A stretch of DNA of 64,000 nucleotides from assembly GCF_964340395.1 (NCBI RefSeq), contig NC_135562.1:19736626-19800625 (forward strand), in the 5' to 3' direction. The notes beneath the pieces were generated by a model. The model searched no databases. It worked only from the letters and a program-made list of their open reading frames with translations, and was not told where the DNA came from. Origin of the DNA: Glandiceps talaboti (lineage: Eukaryota; Hemichordata; Enteropneusta; Spengelidae). The first letter of the stretch is position 1, and each line of letters begins with the position of its first letter. The translations under genes and the position numbers were made by a program. Below, in pieces: positions 41,550-51,264 of this stretch.

Positions 41550-43490
41550 GAGGATGTTACGTACCTTTAATCATCCTACAGGGAAATTTCACTGATCATT
41601 CTCCCAAACGTGAACATATGTTCTATCTACACTGTTGTACATCTCAATTATTTTGTAAATAGTTATGGATTTTTAAAACGAGTAGTGCATAGCCATTCAT
41701 TGTTGTCTGCATTTAGTTAAACAATGTTGGTTTAGAATTTCAAAAATAAAAGTACACACTTTCAAACTTTAGACAATAGAACTGCTCACTCCATTTTATA
41801 TAGTAGTGATACATAGTTGCTTCAAAACGAGATTTCAAAAAGGTAACCTTATTATTATTACTTTAAAACTTAACATTATTTTCAATGTATGAACTTTACA
41901 AGAAAACTGAAACGTTGCCAAAAACAGTTAAAGATTTTCACATGCAAGATCTGTTGATCCATAAATTTATCGAAGTTGTCAACAAAAGATTTACTCACAG
42001 AAATGGCTATAACTACATAATCAGTTAAACCATTAAAATAATGTATATTAAAATTCAAAGCTCACGTACATATACGCCTTTGTACATGTAGTATGTAAAT
42101 AAGTTTAGAGAAAATGGACTATATTTTATCAGCATCATCAACATTCCAAAACACGTTTGTCATCTATTTGTAAACTCCGACAGGATTAAATACGAAAATA
42201 AGCATCAGAGACGTCACTTAAATCACATGTGCTCAAATGATCGCCTTCGTGTGACACTGAACTAGAACTTAGTTGAACAGCCAATATGTTACGATCTGTC
42301 AAAGTACATTATCTGCCAATGTCATATATCATGATCACGATCAGAAATCCTGTCATTTGTGCGATTTGTTATTCAAATTATACAATTAAATGAAAATTCC
42401 TACACTCTGAACAGTGTTGCAACTCAACCTACCAAACTTAGTTCGACCACACTTTGGAAAACCAAAATTTCCGAGGGTATTTACGAGATGTACTTTATGT
42501 TTCTTGGACGACGTCATTTTGAATGCCGATCTTCGAATTTTAGGTAAGTTTCGGAAACAATCGGAAGCCAATGCCGCCGAGCTCCGTTCCATTTCTCACG
42601 TTCGGTAATGTTCGATTGACATTTGTGCTCGATTGAGTAGATCTCCCCACCCGAACGTCAACTCGGCAAACCAAAAACCGATATTCAGAGTACGATAACA
42701 TATTGAGTACGATCGATTTAGATCATTTATATTTCGTTACTAACGGATCGAAATAGAGAGTTCATTTTTAGGGCTTTTCTTAGCAATTTGAAATTATCAA
42801 AGTACAAATCCAATTTTGCATGTAATTTGTAATTTTTTTAGCAGCTGAATAGCCGACCCAATTGACTGAAAAGCCGGGCAAACTGGTCGGTGGCCAGCTT
42901 AAAATGAACACGCTGAATCACAAGTCTCAAAAAATGGCAGTCCAGGCTATTCTTTTAGTTGTATCTCTGCACATTCCAACCATTTCTTTAGTGGGCTTCA
43001 AATTCTTGATATATTTAAATTACACAAACCTCAACTTTGAACTTCCATGTATGACTTATTATAATATTAAACAAGTAGTTACCTCACTACCTTCCACATT
43101 ATTGCACTCCTCCATTTTTATGATTATAGTACTAGCTAGGTTAAATGTTAGGGGATGAAATATCAAACAACAACAAAATGTGCTCCCTGATCCGAGACAG
43201 ATTTTTGAGGGGAGCGTTAAATAGGGGGGTCTGTAGCGTTTGTAGCGTAGTAAAAGTGATATAGCAAAACCGCTACAGATTCAGATAATCGGTTCTGTCG
43301 ATTTGCGTTTGCGTTAGAAGAATTATAGCGTTTGATTTGGGTTAAACGTCGAAACGAAAAAAGCACGAAAACAGACGAAAAAGCCCTCAAAATCACAGAA
43401 AAAATGCAGCTATAATGAGAGCGACCCAAGACACCAATACCATTTCAAAAAATACAAAAACTATATTATATATAAGACAATTATTGACTC
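41550..43490. other. Single-copy-looking AT-rich DNA with one CpG-richer stretch
   Basis: No recognisable gene. Around 42,420-42,680 CpG is visibly denser than in the flanks, with a CRE-like gacgtca at about 42,512 and a consensus plus-strand donor (ttag then gtaagt) at 42,544. That could mark a promoter and first exon (plus strand, ATG at 42,488, or minus strand, ATG at 42,592). Neither predicted peptide is recognised, and open frames of about 60 codons on both strands are not evidence of coding. Confidence 0.25.
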
Positions 43491-43492
43491 AC

Positions 43493-43542
43493 TTCTGCCT
43501 TGGGATTGAAAATCACATCCATCTATCTTGGGGATGTTCCAT
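43493..43542 (-). pseudogene. Exon-like block sharing sequence with satellite and with neighbouring exon
   Basis: The minus strand reads cactttcag, then 50 nt (ATGGAACATC ... AAGGCAGAA), then gtgagt. Its acceptor side matches the 420-bp satellite across about 33 columns (plus-strand 43,536-43,567 against 489-520). Its donor side and intron start match the exon at 43,713-43,808 (24 of 27 exon bases, then aataattgtcttata). In the neighbour's frame it carries a TAG, and in phase 0 it stops at the tenth codon, so it looks decayed or serves as a terminating alternative exon. Confidence 0.4.
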
Positions 43543-43712
43543 CTGAAAGTGAATTCATCAAACAATAGTTTTAAAAAATTACTTTTTCAATATATAGCAT
43601 TCATTGATATTGTAATATCTTATTCTGTTACATACCACAGACATGAAAGTCTCTAACTTCTAATGTTCCAATAACACTGGTAAAATCACTTTATAAGACA
43701 ATTATTACTTAC

Positions 43713-43808
43713 GTCTGCCTTGAGATTGATAATCACATCAAACTGTCTCTGGTCTTCTTGTCCAGCTCCATTATTGTGCCCACCTGGTTGGTTTTTAATT
43801 TTTCTTTG
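43713..43808 (-). CDS. Candidate internal exon, 32 codons, phase 0-0, unrecognised
   Basis: On the minus strand an acceptor (aaaaaaaaattcag) precedes 96 nt, followed by a perfect gtaagt donor. The frame is open and encodes a Gln/Gly/Asn-rich hydrophilic stretch (NQPGGHNNGAGQEDQRQ) followed by FDVIINLKAD. It is phase-compatible with the exon at 44,778-44,888 upstream. The acceptor lacks a pyrimidine tract, which is the weakness. The donor half is duplicated in the 43,493-43,542 block, which supports this being an exon of a locally duplicating gene. I do not recognise the protein. Confidence 0.35.
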
Positions 43809-43899
43809 CTGAATTTTTTTTTCATCGTGAGCATATATAATGAGAGACTGAGATGTATGATACAATACCATTTCAAAAAGACAATTTGACATGCATTAA

Positions 43900-44770
43900 T
43901 GAGGAGAAATTTAAATATTAGTGAATTAATTAAAGTTATTGGTGACTAAATGTGCGAAGTGCAAGATAGAAAGTGCCGGCCATTCAATTTTAGCTTCTTT
44001 TTGAACTGGTAGTGGCAAAATAGAACGCTTTCATTAAGTTTGTTCACGTAACTATGAAGTCATGTCATTTTTGTCCCAAATTTTCCAAATTTTTCAACTA
44101 ATCGAGCCTATAATTGTTGCTTCTCCTAGACAATGGAATTGGCCAAACTGTAGTCCATTGCCCACATAACCCAACCCAACCCAACCCAACCCAACCCAAC
44201 ACAATCCGTACAAGAGAAAAAAATAGCATGATGTCAAAAACGAAGCAAATAAAATCTATCCTAGCATGATGTCAGTTATCCCAACCAAAACAGGTAGGCA
44301 CAACTTTGGGCTTCCTCCTTCTTTACAAGTCGCATCTTCCATCGAGCCTCAGCAATTCACAGACAGACATTACAGATAGTTGTGTAGCCATTTTGAACTT
44401 TTTGAGCTGCCGTCGTAGTAAGACGGATTTACAAGTATTTGAAAAGGTATTGAGAACCAATCAAAATAAAGAGCAAAAATGAACCCATCACCTGTGATTT
44501 TACATTTTGGCGGGAAACTATTGTCTCTATGTGTGGTCAGTATTAACGAGCAAGTATTACACGTTATATTGCATGACAGCCAATCAACGTCAGAATTTTA
44601 CTCGGCGGGAATTTACAAGTGGTGTTAACAACATCCTTACATAACACACCCGTGGATGCACATCATATTTTAATCAATTGTTTCTCGCGAAATGCAAATA
44701 GTTGGAAACGGCGCATGATTTGTGAAAGCGTCTGACCGCAAAAGTCGGGATGAGTCGCCCCCGTTTGAAT
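43900..44770. other. No gene seen; contains a (CCAAC)n tract
   Basis: Non-coding-looking sequence. The only patterned element is the pentanucleotide tract acccaacccaaccc... at about 44,167-44,200 (about seven copies). No tRNA, splice-bounded exon or transposon domain was recognised. Confidence 0.6.
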
Positions 44771-44777
44771 TACATAC

Positions 44778-44888
44778 CTTAGTAATAAAATGGAATGTCA
44801 GAGCCCAACAAATAAAATGAAATAGGACGACTTCACCTACAATGTGGTATAACGAAAGTGTATCTATAGGAAGTTTGCGATTTTCCAT
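44778..44888 (-). CDS. Candidate first exon with hydrophobic signal or anchor segment
   Basis: On the minus strand an ATG in a favourable context (gagATGG) opens 37 codons that end exactly at AAG followed by gtatgt, a good donor, in phase 0. Residues 1-18 are polar; residues 19-36 (EVVLFHFICWALTFHFIT) form a strongly hydrophobic stretch, long enough for a membrane anchor or an uncleaved signal. The next phase-compatible candidate exon is 43,713-43,808. I do not recognise the family. It could be chance, but ATG context, hydrophobic segment and donor phase agree. Confidence 0.33.
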
Positions 44889-45138
44889 CTCTTTATGTTA
44901 ATATCACAGTTTGTACGATCCAGAAGTAAAAATGTACAAGGCGGCGTCGTTAGCATAATTTCATCGATAACTTGAAGAACTTTCCTCCGGTTTAAAATCT
45001 TAGTATAAATTATAGTCTGTTTTATGTTACTTTCAAATGTATGCAAACTATATGATAAGCTATTTTAGTATAACATATTGTTCATGTATATCTTCAGATG
45101 TCAAGCTTTGTACATTTGTAACAAAACTGTTATATTAA

Positions 45139-45576
45139 TTAAGATATGAAAACAAAATTTGGGGTGGGTGTCTCGTCACTATATTTCCATAAAGTACGTT
45201 TTTCTGCCTTGCACATATCCCAGTCAGAAAAAAAATCACCAGTGTTTTTTTTAAATATTATATAATTATTTATGTTAATACGTAACAGCATATTCATGTA
45301 AGTATCCCAATTTCCATGGTAATCACTACTTCCGTGATATACTGTGACACCTCTGACGCGTGACGGCGGCAATTTGAACGATACACATGCATTCCCTTGT
45401 AATAAAAAAATAATAAGTATTGTACGAAGCTGCAGACATAGACAGAGACATTCAAGCCTAACTCGACCTTCAAAATTTTCGTAGTGTTCGACAGGTGAGG
45501 CCAAACCATTTGAAGAGAATTGCTTGTCCTTGGTGTCTGTTATTTGTAACTTTACATGTAACCTGCAATGGATCAA
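45139..45576 (-). CDS. Uncharacterised 145-codon open frame, possibly spurious
   Basis: This is the longest ATG-initiated frame in the single-copy stretch 41.5-46.9 kb. It is Cys-, Leu- and Ile-containing, with no domain, signal peptide or repeat that I recognise. A plausible minus-strand acceptor (ttattattttttattacaag) lies inside it at about 45,400, and the downstream peptide (GNACVSFKLPPSRVRG) looks more protein-like than the rest, so only that part might be an exon. An open frame of this length can occur by chance in a window this size. Confidence 0.2.
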   Translation of the reverse strand: MIHCRLHVKLQITDTKDKQFSSNGLASPVEHYENFEGRVRLECLCLCLQLRTILIIFLLQGNACVSFKLPPSRVRGVTVYHGSSDYHGNWDTYMNMLLRININNYIIFKKNTGDFFSDWDMCKAEKRTLWKYSDETPTPNFVFIS

Positions 45577-45579
45577 TTC

Positions 45580-46900
45580 AACCAGAAGAGGGGTACTTTT
45601 CTACGTACATACATACATATCGATCGTCTATATGGTCTATTTGCTCATTCGAATAACAATCGGGTGATTACACAAAGTACTGGTATATACAGTTCATAAT
45701 AAATATGATTAAATGAAAATATGTACAAAAATATATACTTGAGTAGGCTCATAATCCCCCGGCGTGCTTGTTTGAAATACCAAGATATGATTCAGTACAC
45801 TTCTAGGACAACTCATACAAATCCACGTCAGATCTAGATTCTCGCAGACTGTACCCATAGCTTGTCCAGTCTCAGACAACACTAGACAAGTGCAAGTGTG
45901 TCGTATGCGTGTCTGAGGTCCAATAATTTGATCGTGTATATTGCTTGAAATTTACTTTCAGAAGAAAAAACGTGTGGGTTTATCGAAATGCTTTGCCTAT
46001 ATTTTCACGTATAGATAATGATTAACAACAGCGGCGCGATCGTCATCGTGTATGATTTTCTCCCAACTCCTCGTACTTAGCCCCGTACTAGATAGGCTTC
46101 CTTTGACCGAGTGACAAATGAATAAAAGCTCACAAAATGTAATTTTTTTCCGCATCCGCATATTTGTTATAAAGACGTTTCTTTTTATCGACGGTAATTA
46201 CTATTTAGGTTTGTTGACAATTTTATTTCATCGCACTGTATTCGTACGCTCATACCTATATGTGTTTACAGCACTTGAACTTTGACATACTTTTGATAAT
46301 TGTTCCGTGTCGGTCCTTGCCAATGTTAGTAAGAATGAAGTAAAGTATATTAAAAAATTATTTGACATTTGTAAATAAAATAAGATTGATAATACGAAAA
46401 GAATTTTTCGGTTTTCGTAAATGTTTTCGGTCCAATCCCATTGAATGTCTGACAAGTTCATACAATGAGCATGATTTACTGGATGAATCCCTACTGCAAA
46501 TGGTAACTATATAGCTTTTAGTCACACATCTACTAGACTAGTATTCATGCCGGCCCCGTGCATCGCGTCAAAAATAAAGAAATCTTAATACGATGTTAAA
46601 ACAAATTCTATGTATTCATCGAATGATATTTAATACGTCAAACAAACAAGGAAGGCGTAGGATGTAAATACACATGACACACCCCTCGTCGATTGCCGTG
46701 GATGACAACTATATGTACTATCGGACATGTATATGTACTCACGTGCACTCTCTACTACGCGAAGCACGACTCACCTTACTCACCGTTATCGTGGTTACTA
46801 GTGTGATGTTCGAAAATGCACAGGTGAATCTTTATCTAAATCGGATATAAACTCTACGGAATAATACATTTTACAATCATCTGCCTGGGATATGGCAAGT
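45580..46900. other. No gene seen
   Basis: AT-rich single-copy-looking DNA. A short open frame near 46,228-46,461 (minus) has a hydrophobic stretch but no splice or homology support. A short catacatacata run lies near 45,606. Nothing else is recognised. Confidence 0.5.
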
Positions 46901-46903
46901 ATT

Positions 46904-47163
46904 ATTTTTTTATTTTTCCAACTTTTTATTTTATTTTATTTTTTTATTTTTCCAACTTTTTTTTTGGCCGACTCTGCTGACAGACACCGGTCCCGAGCAC
47001 GTCGTGCTCGTGACAGGTGTGACCTTTGACATCCAATACGACGTGTTTCGGCGTCAAATACACATTCTTATTACCTTCAAAGGTGATCGCTCAAACATTA
47101 TACCAGTTCTAAAAACTGTTAATTTACGTGTGATACTATCTGTTTTTCCAACAACTGCATACA

Positions 47164-47195
<32 letters not shown>

Positions 47196-48052
47196 CACTG
47201 TGTATGTATAGTGTGTTTTGTGTACGTGTATGTGTGTGTAAGTCTACGGGGAGGCATGGAAAAAAATCAAGAACTTGCAGGGGGGGGCATCAATTTTTCC
47301 CAAGCTTTTGTAGGATGGGGGCATGAAAAAAATACACAAGGAAAAGGGAAAATCCTCCAGGGACCCCTGGAAGTAAGATCTGGACACTCCCTTACGAATG
47401 TTAAAGTTCGCTATTCTCAAAATGCACTGTTTTCACACAAAATCCACCTTTGACGGCTATACATCCAACATGGAAACTTCTCGTTGCCAGTAGGTCGTAG
47501 TCATCTCACACTTATTTCAAAGGTGGATGTGGACACTGTATACAGGTGAACAACGCACACTGAGTTCCGACGAAGTCCGACTCCCACCTTCTACACTAAC
47601 ATGAGACGTTGATCTCTCTAATTTGTTTCTCATTGCCCCAACATTAATATACTCTCTCGACCAATCAAAAGATCTAACGTCTCTCGAGTCATTATAATAA
47701 TAGCGCATCCAGGTGAACGTCTACACAGTTGTATGTTAATGAATTCAGAGTACAAAATAAACTACTTCGAATACATCAGTGCCAATACTCAAGCTCTACG
47801 TAACATCAGTTATTATCATTATTATTAGTCATTGAAGAATGTTGGCACATTTTAGATGCTCTTCACGCCAGTATGGATTAAAATTAAAACAGGAAAACGA
47901 CAAAGTGACTGAGTCGACACTTGTGTTCTTTGTGACTCAAATGAATTTGATAATGATTATAACTTACTATTGATTTTTTTTTTTTGCCAATGCTAGGTTC
48001 AAGTATATTATTTTCAACAATATTTTTATTGTCCACCTTCTTATGAAAAATT
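46904..48052 (+). repeat. Dispersed ~1-kb repeat, copy A
   Basis: From a poly-T/Att-rich left border and ggccgactctgctgacag to the right border tatgaaaaatt, this sequence is matched with substitutions and indels by 49,950-51,998 plus 56,298-56,391. Shared landmarks include gtcgtgctcgtgacagg, ttacgaatgttaaagttcgc, catccaacatggaaacttct and caatgctaggttcaagtata. Aligned open frames carry non-conservative changes and gaps, so it is not a protein gene. No terminal inverted repeats or LTR-type ends were found. It contains a (CATA)n tract (47,158-47,193) and a G-run (about 47,279) not shared in the same form. Copy A is uninterrupted at the site where the retrotransposon sits in copy B. Confidence 0.85.
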
Positions 48053-48087
48053 CACTGGGCTGATATAATCTGACCAGGTAGTAGTCC

Positions 48088-48176
48088 GTAAGGTACGCCG
48101 TGACGGGCGCCCCCACACATCCGCCAACCCGGGTGAGAGGAGGCCGGTGAGGGCGGAACGTCACGACGTATCTTAC
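48088..48176. repeat. GC-rich hairpin, 17-bp imperfect stem
   Basis: gtaaggtacgccgtgac (48,088-48,104) pairs with gtcacgacgtatcttac (48,160-48,176) with two mismatches. The loop is itself GC-rich, with an inner ccgcc/ggcgg pair. Near-direct repeats tctgaccaggta and tctaaccaggta flank it. This may be a small fold-back element or a structured RNA, and it stands out in an AT-rich neighbourhood. Confidence 0.6.
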
Positions 48177-48179
48177 AGT

Positions 48180-48537
48180 CTAACCAGAGTCTAACCAGGT
48201 ATCGGTAGCTTGATTTACAAACTCTTGCAACCTTTCACAAACACGCTCTACCACTGTAAGAGCTGAAACAAATGAATTGGAACTGTATTTTTTTAATCGT
48301 ATTATGTTTTTGTTCATAGTGACTTGTATTTTGGATCTGTGGCCTTTGAATTAAAATGTAAAAACACCAGTGTAGTACAAGTGGGTCTTGTGTAGATACC
48401 GTTTAGAATGTACTATGCCCTTCGTGGAGTTAAGGGCTATTTTAGTGTGTTAACTGTGTTGTCGACACGCATCGTAATAACAACCTACTCTGAAGCTCAT
48501 AAAATCTGCAGAGAATACAAAAGATACCCTAAAAACG
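48180..48537. other. No gene seen
   Basis: Between the GC-rich hairpin and the NHL-like fragment. No repeat or exon signal is recognised. It may hold upstream remnants of the NHL-like sequence, but I could not read a continuous frame. Confidence 0.4.
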
Positions 48538-48729
48538 ATGTTGAAAGTCTCACAGGGGCTTGCAACAGATGATGATGATGATGACAATATCTATGTATGC
48601 GACGCCGAGAGTAAGAGTAAGAAGTTTGACTCAAAAGGCACATGTTTATGCAGTATTGGAAAGGAAATGCTTGATATCAAAATCCTGCAAAGAGTTGCAG
48701 TAAATTATTACGAACTCAGGCCTAGTTAG
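48538..48729 (+). pseudogene. NHL-repeat-like fragment (TRIM/NHL-type protein remnant)
   Basis: The frame encodes GLATDDDDDDNIYVCDAES, then KKFDSKGTCLCSIGKE, which fits the NHL beta-propeller blade pattern (Asp-Gly/Asn-x-Ile-Tyr-Val-x-Asp ... Val-x-x-Phe-Asp-x-x-Gly-x-Phe-Leu-x-x-Ile-Gly). After it comes a decayed start of a next blade (RVAVNYYEL). NHL repeats occur at the C-terminus of TRIM2/3/71-like E3 ligases, a family often expanded in invertebrates. The frame ends after about one and a half blades, no RING or B-box is present, and an Asp run (gat)n interrupts the blade. It is best read as a gene fragment or pseudogene. Confidence 0.45.
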
Positions 48730-48740
48730 TTTTGTTTATG

Positions 48741-48812
48741 AAAACAAACAAACAAACAAACAAACAAATACATAAATAAATAAATAAATAAATAGATAAA
48801 TAAATAAATAAG
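48741..48812 (+). repeat. (CAAA)n/(TAAA)n microsatellite
   Basis: Six or more aaac units pass into about fourteen aaat units with one aaatag interruption. It begins a few bases after the stop of the NHL-like frame and could be a slippage-expanded A-rich tail, but no element body is recognised. Confidence 0.9.
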
Positions 48813-49069
48813 TACTGACAAACATCAACAATAGAGTAATCACAAATCTGTATCAACAATAATGAATTTCGCAGCATCAAGAATTAGTGAGTGTATGTTT
48901 TCCTTAGATGCAAAAAATAGTCACAAATGCCAAAGGTGGCGTTATTCAGTGTTTGTCATTCCGAGGAATCTTGCGTGAGTTTGAAGTACATCCCCGGAAT
49001 GATAGAATGCTCAGAACAAAAAATTAAGACTACAATTTATTGTAATGGCTTACTGCAGTACTTGTACAA

Positions 49070-49125
49070 GTTCTCGTGGTAGGAGTATTCGTCTGCCATG
49101 GCAGACAATCGGTCCCCCTTCGTGC
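49070..49125 (+). pseudogene. tRNA-Gly(GCC)-like fragment or SINE head
   Basis: gttctcgtggtaggagtatt then cgtctgccatggcagac resembles the D-arm to anticodon-arm stretch of metazoan tRNA-Gly(GCC) (gtggtagaattctcgcctgcc). The anticodon arm has become a perfect 16-bp palindrome, gtctgccatggcagac, and the T arm is not recognisable beyond cggtcc. It cannot be a functional tRNA as it stands. A tRNA-derived SINE relic is the more likely reading. Confidence 0.28.
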
Positions 49126-49129
49126 ATTG

Positions 49130-49949
49130 CCCTATAACTCGCGCCCGGCCTGGGAAGTCGCCAGCGAACAGAAGAACATATACACATGTTTTTACAACTT
49201 ACAATTGTGCGACGCGTACGTGTCAAAGGTTATGTCGTCATCTTAATCGCTTTTGTATGAAGACATCTTAATCTCTGTAATATATTTTTGGTGTCTAGAA
49301 GGGAAATTGTTCAAAGCAAAATGATCGTTGAAAAAAGTTGAAAAAAAAGTTAAAAAATAAAAAGTTGAAAAAAAATGAAAAAACGGCAAGCTTTGTCAGA
49401 AATTACTCCACTTCCTTCATTTACAGCCCACATTTATATGATCATGCAAGAGAGACATCTACTGTCTACACCAATTTGAAACAGAAGGGGTCTTGATGTC
49501 ACATCGTTACAGACGTACACAGAACATACGTATGCTTGCATGTTGTGTTAAAAGCCAAGCTATACAAGATGATCGTTACAATGCTGCGAACTATCACCGT
49601 GAAACCGAAATTAGAAGTACCACAGACATCAATTTGGTACAATCTGAATACAAGGGTAAATTTCATTCTTTTATCATGTAAATAAACTTCTACAAAGAAC
49701 GAGTTTTGGGATATCCCATATGGTAAGCCGTTCAGGCCAGAATTATAATTTTATTTTAGCTGTAGTATTTCTTTTATATTTTTCGTACTGATAAACTAAT
49801 TTAACCGTTTATGTACTTTTATTCCATGTTCATATTATATCAATTGAAACAAGTTTTCATTTATTTGAGAATATTGTTTTATTTTTCGTCAAACCAGAAT
49901 TTTTAAGGATTATATATAATTAAAAGTCAAAATGTATTTTTTATAAAAG
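49130..49949. other. No gene seen
   Basis: AT-rich sequence with gttgaaaaaaa-type A/T runs at 49,330-49,385. A possible acceptor (ttccttcatttacag at about 49,426) precedes a 22-codon open stretch ending at 49,496. This is too little to call an exon. Confidence 0.4.
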
Positions 49950-50785
49950 TTTTTTATTTTTTTATTTTTTTCAACGTTTTTTTGGCCGAGTCTGCTGACA
50001 GGCTCAGGTAACAAGGATGTCGTGCTCGTGACAGGCGTGACCTTTGACATCCATTACGACGCGTTTCGGCGTCAAATACACATTCTTATTACCTTCAAAG
50101 TTGATCGCTCAAACATTATATCAGTTCTCAAAACTGTTAATGTACGTGTGATAGTATCTGTTTTTTTTTCCAACAACCGCGACTTCAGCCGCGTACACAC
50201 ATGTGTACACCGTCACGTTAAGGTTATGACCGCTTGTATGATGTAGTACGTAGAACACGACCCATGTGCAACGGGTAAAAGTAGTTAATCTACAACAACT
50301 GAAGTTTGGCGCATCAATAACATTCATTATTGTGAAACTGGCCAGAATTGAAATTAGATGGCATGGTACACTATACTGTGAGCGTGAGCAAAATAGCTTT
50401 AGGAACAAAAACGTAATGTGAGGAAAAGTGAATGCGTATTTCCTAAGGGTCAGTTCAGGTACGAGCGCACATGTTGACGTCGACCTTTGTATTACATACG
50501 GCGTAGGCGTGTTGTTCTCAACTTTTCATGATACATGTGTGTACTCAGACCACTAAAAATGTGTACTACAATGTACGATAAAGTATTTATCAGCACCAAA
50601 TTATCACATACAACGCAATTATGTTATAAATAATACAGTTCAACATAATCTATCTTATACTAGTGTCGGCGGATGAACAGATGGTTTATGTCGGAATGAC
50701 GAAATGACGTGTACAGAAATTTGTCCGATACGTCTTTAGGGAGCGCCCAGATTTTACTTCCAGGGGGCCCGGGGGATTTTCGGGG

Positions 50786-51264
50786 AGGGGGGGGGGCATC
50801 AATTTTTCTCAGGAAGAATTGGGGGGGGGGGGGGCTAAACAAAAAATTCACAATTTCTAGGGGGGTAATGGAAAAAAATCCTGATTATTTAATTCAACAT
50901 AAATCAACTGCAATATTAATTCTGGCACTTCTCAAAGTAACTTGTCCGTGAGGATGTGCAAGACTTGTTTCATCACAATCACTATCAGTGTTATCATCAG
51001 TACATGAATTTTCTGAGCTATCAGTATCACAATTGTCTCCATCACTGCCTAGATCATGCATTACAGAAGTATCACTTTCAGTCTCAGTCACTATCTGTTT
51101 CATTCATGTCCATGATATTAATTTTAATTTCATTAATTTTTCCAGCCAGTTTTCTAAATCTAAATTCTGATGTTCCTACTATGTAAGTGGATACTATGTC
51201 TGATTTTTCTCTTTTTTAATTTTCACTGTTTTGGTAATTTATGCTCATTGTGGGGGGGGGGGGG
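50786..51264 (+). repeat. Cluster of long G-runs
   Basis: Runs of about 10-14 G occur at about 50,787-50,797, 50,821-50,834 and 51,252-51,264, each followed by similar A/T-rich phrases (catcaattttt, ctaaacaaaaaattc, acatgaaaaaatac). A comparable run in copy A is at about 47,279. These belong to the dispersed-repeat family and could form G-quadruplexes. Confidence 0.7.
50894..51180 (-). pseudogene. Decayed acidic Ser/Asp-rich coding fragment
   Basis: On the minus strand one frame reads TYIVGTSEFRFRKLAGKINE and continues into NETDSD before a stop. The adjoining frame carries on with ESDTSVMHDLGSDGDNCDTD and further Ser/Asp/Thr/Cys repeats to about 50,894. Similar composition on both sides of a frame change suggests a coding sequence broken by a frameshift. 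Acidic Ser/Asp stretches are low complexity and do not identify a family. It lies in the part of copy B that copy A lacks, so it may belong to an inserted element. Confidence 0.3.

Noticed and set aside
41560-41590. 11-nt microexon (tag, GATGATTAAAG, gtacgt) upstream of 41,543
   Set aside because: The donor is good, but including 11 nt would break the phase between the flanking candidate exons.
42862-43158. 98-codon plus-strand frame with hydrophobic segments
   Set aside because: Starts at TTG, has no splice signals or homology, and AT-rich DNA readily yields hydrophobic translations.
47004-47453. 149-codon frame in repeat copy A and its 74-codon counterpart at 50,022
   Set aside because: Both begin at GTG, run through a (CATA)n tract in A, and differ by non-conservative changes and indels between copies; they are frames within a non-coding repeat.
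49426-49496. Acceptor plus 22-codon terminal exon ending ...STVYTNLKQKGS
   Set aside because: The tyrosine motif resembles a signalling tail, but the stretch is too short and has no upstream exon.
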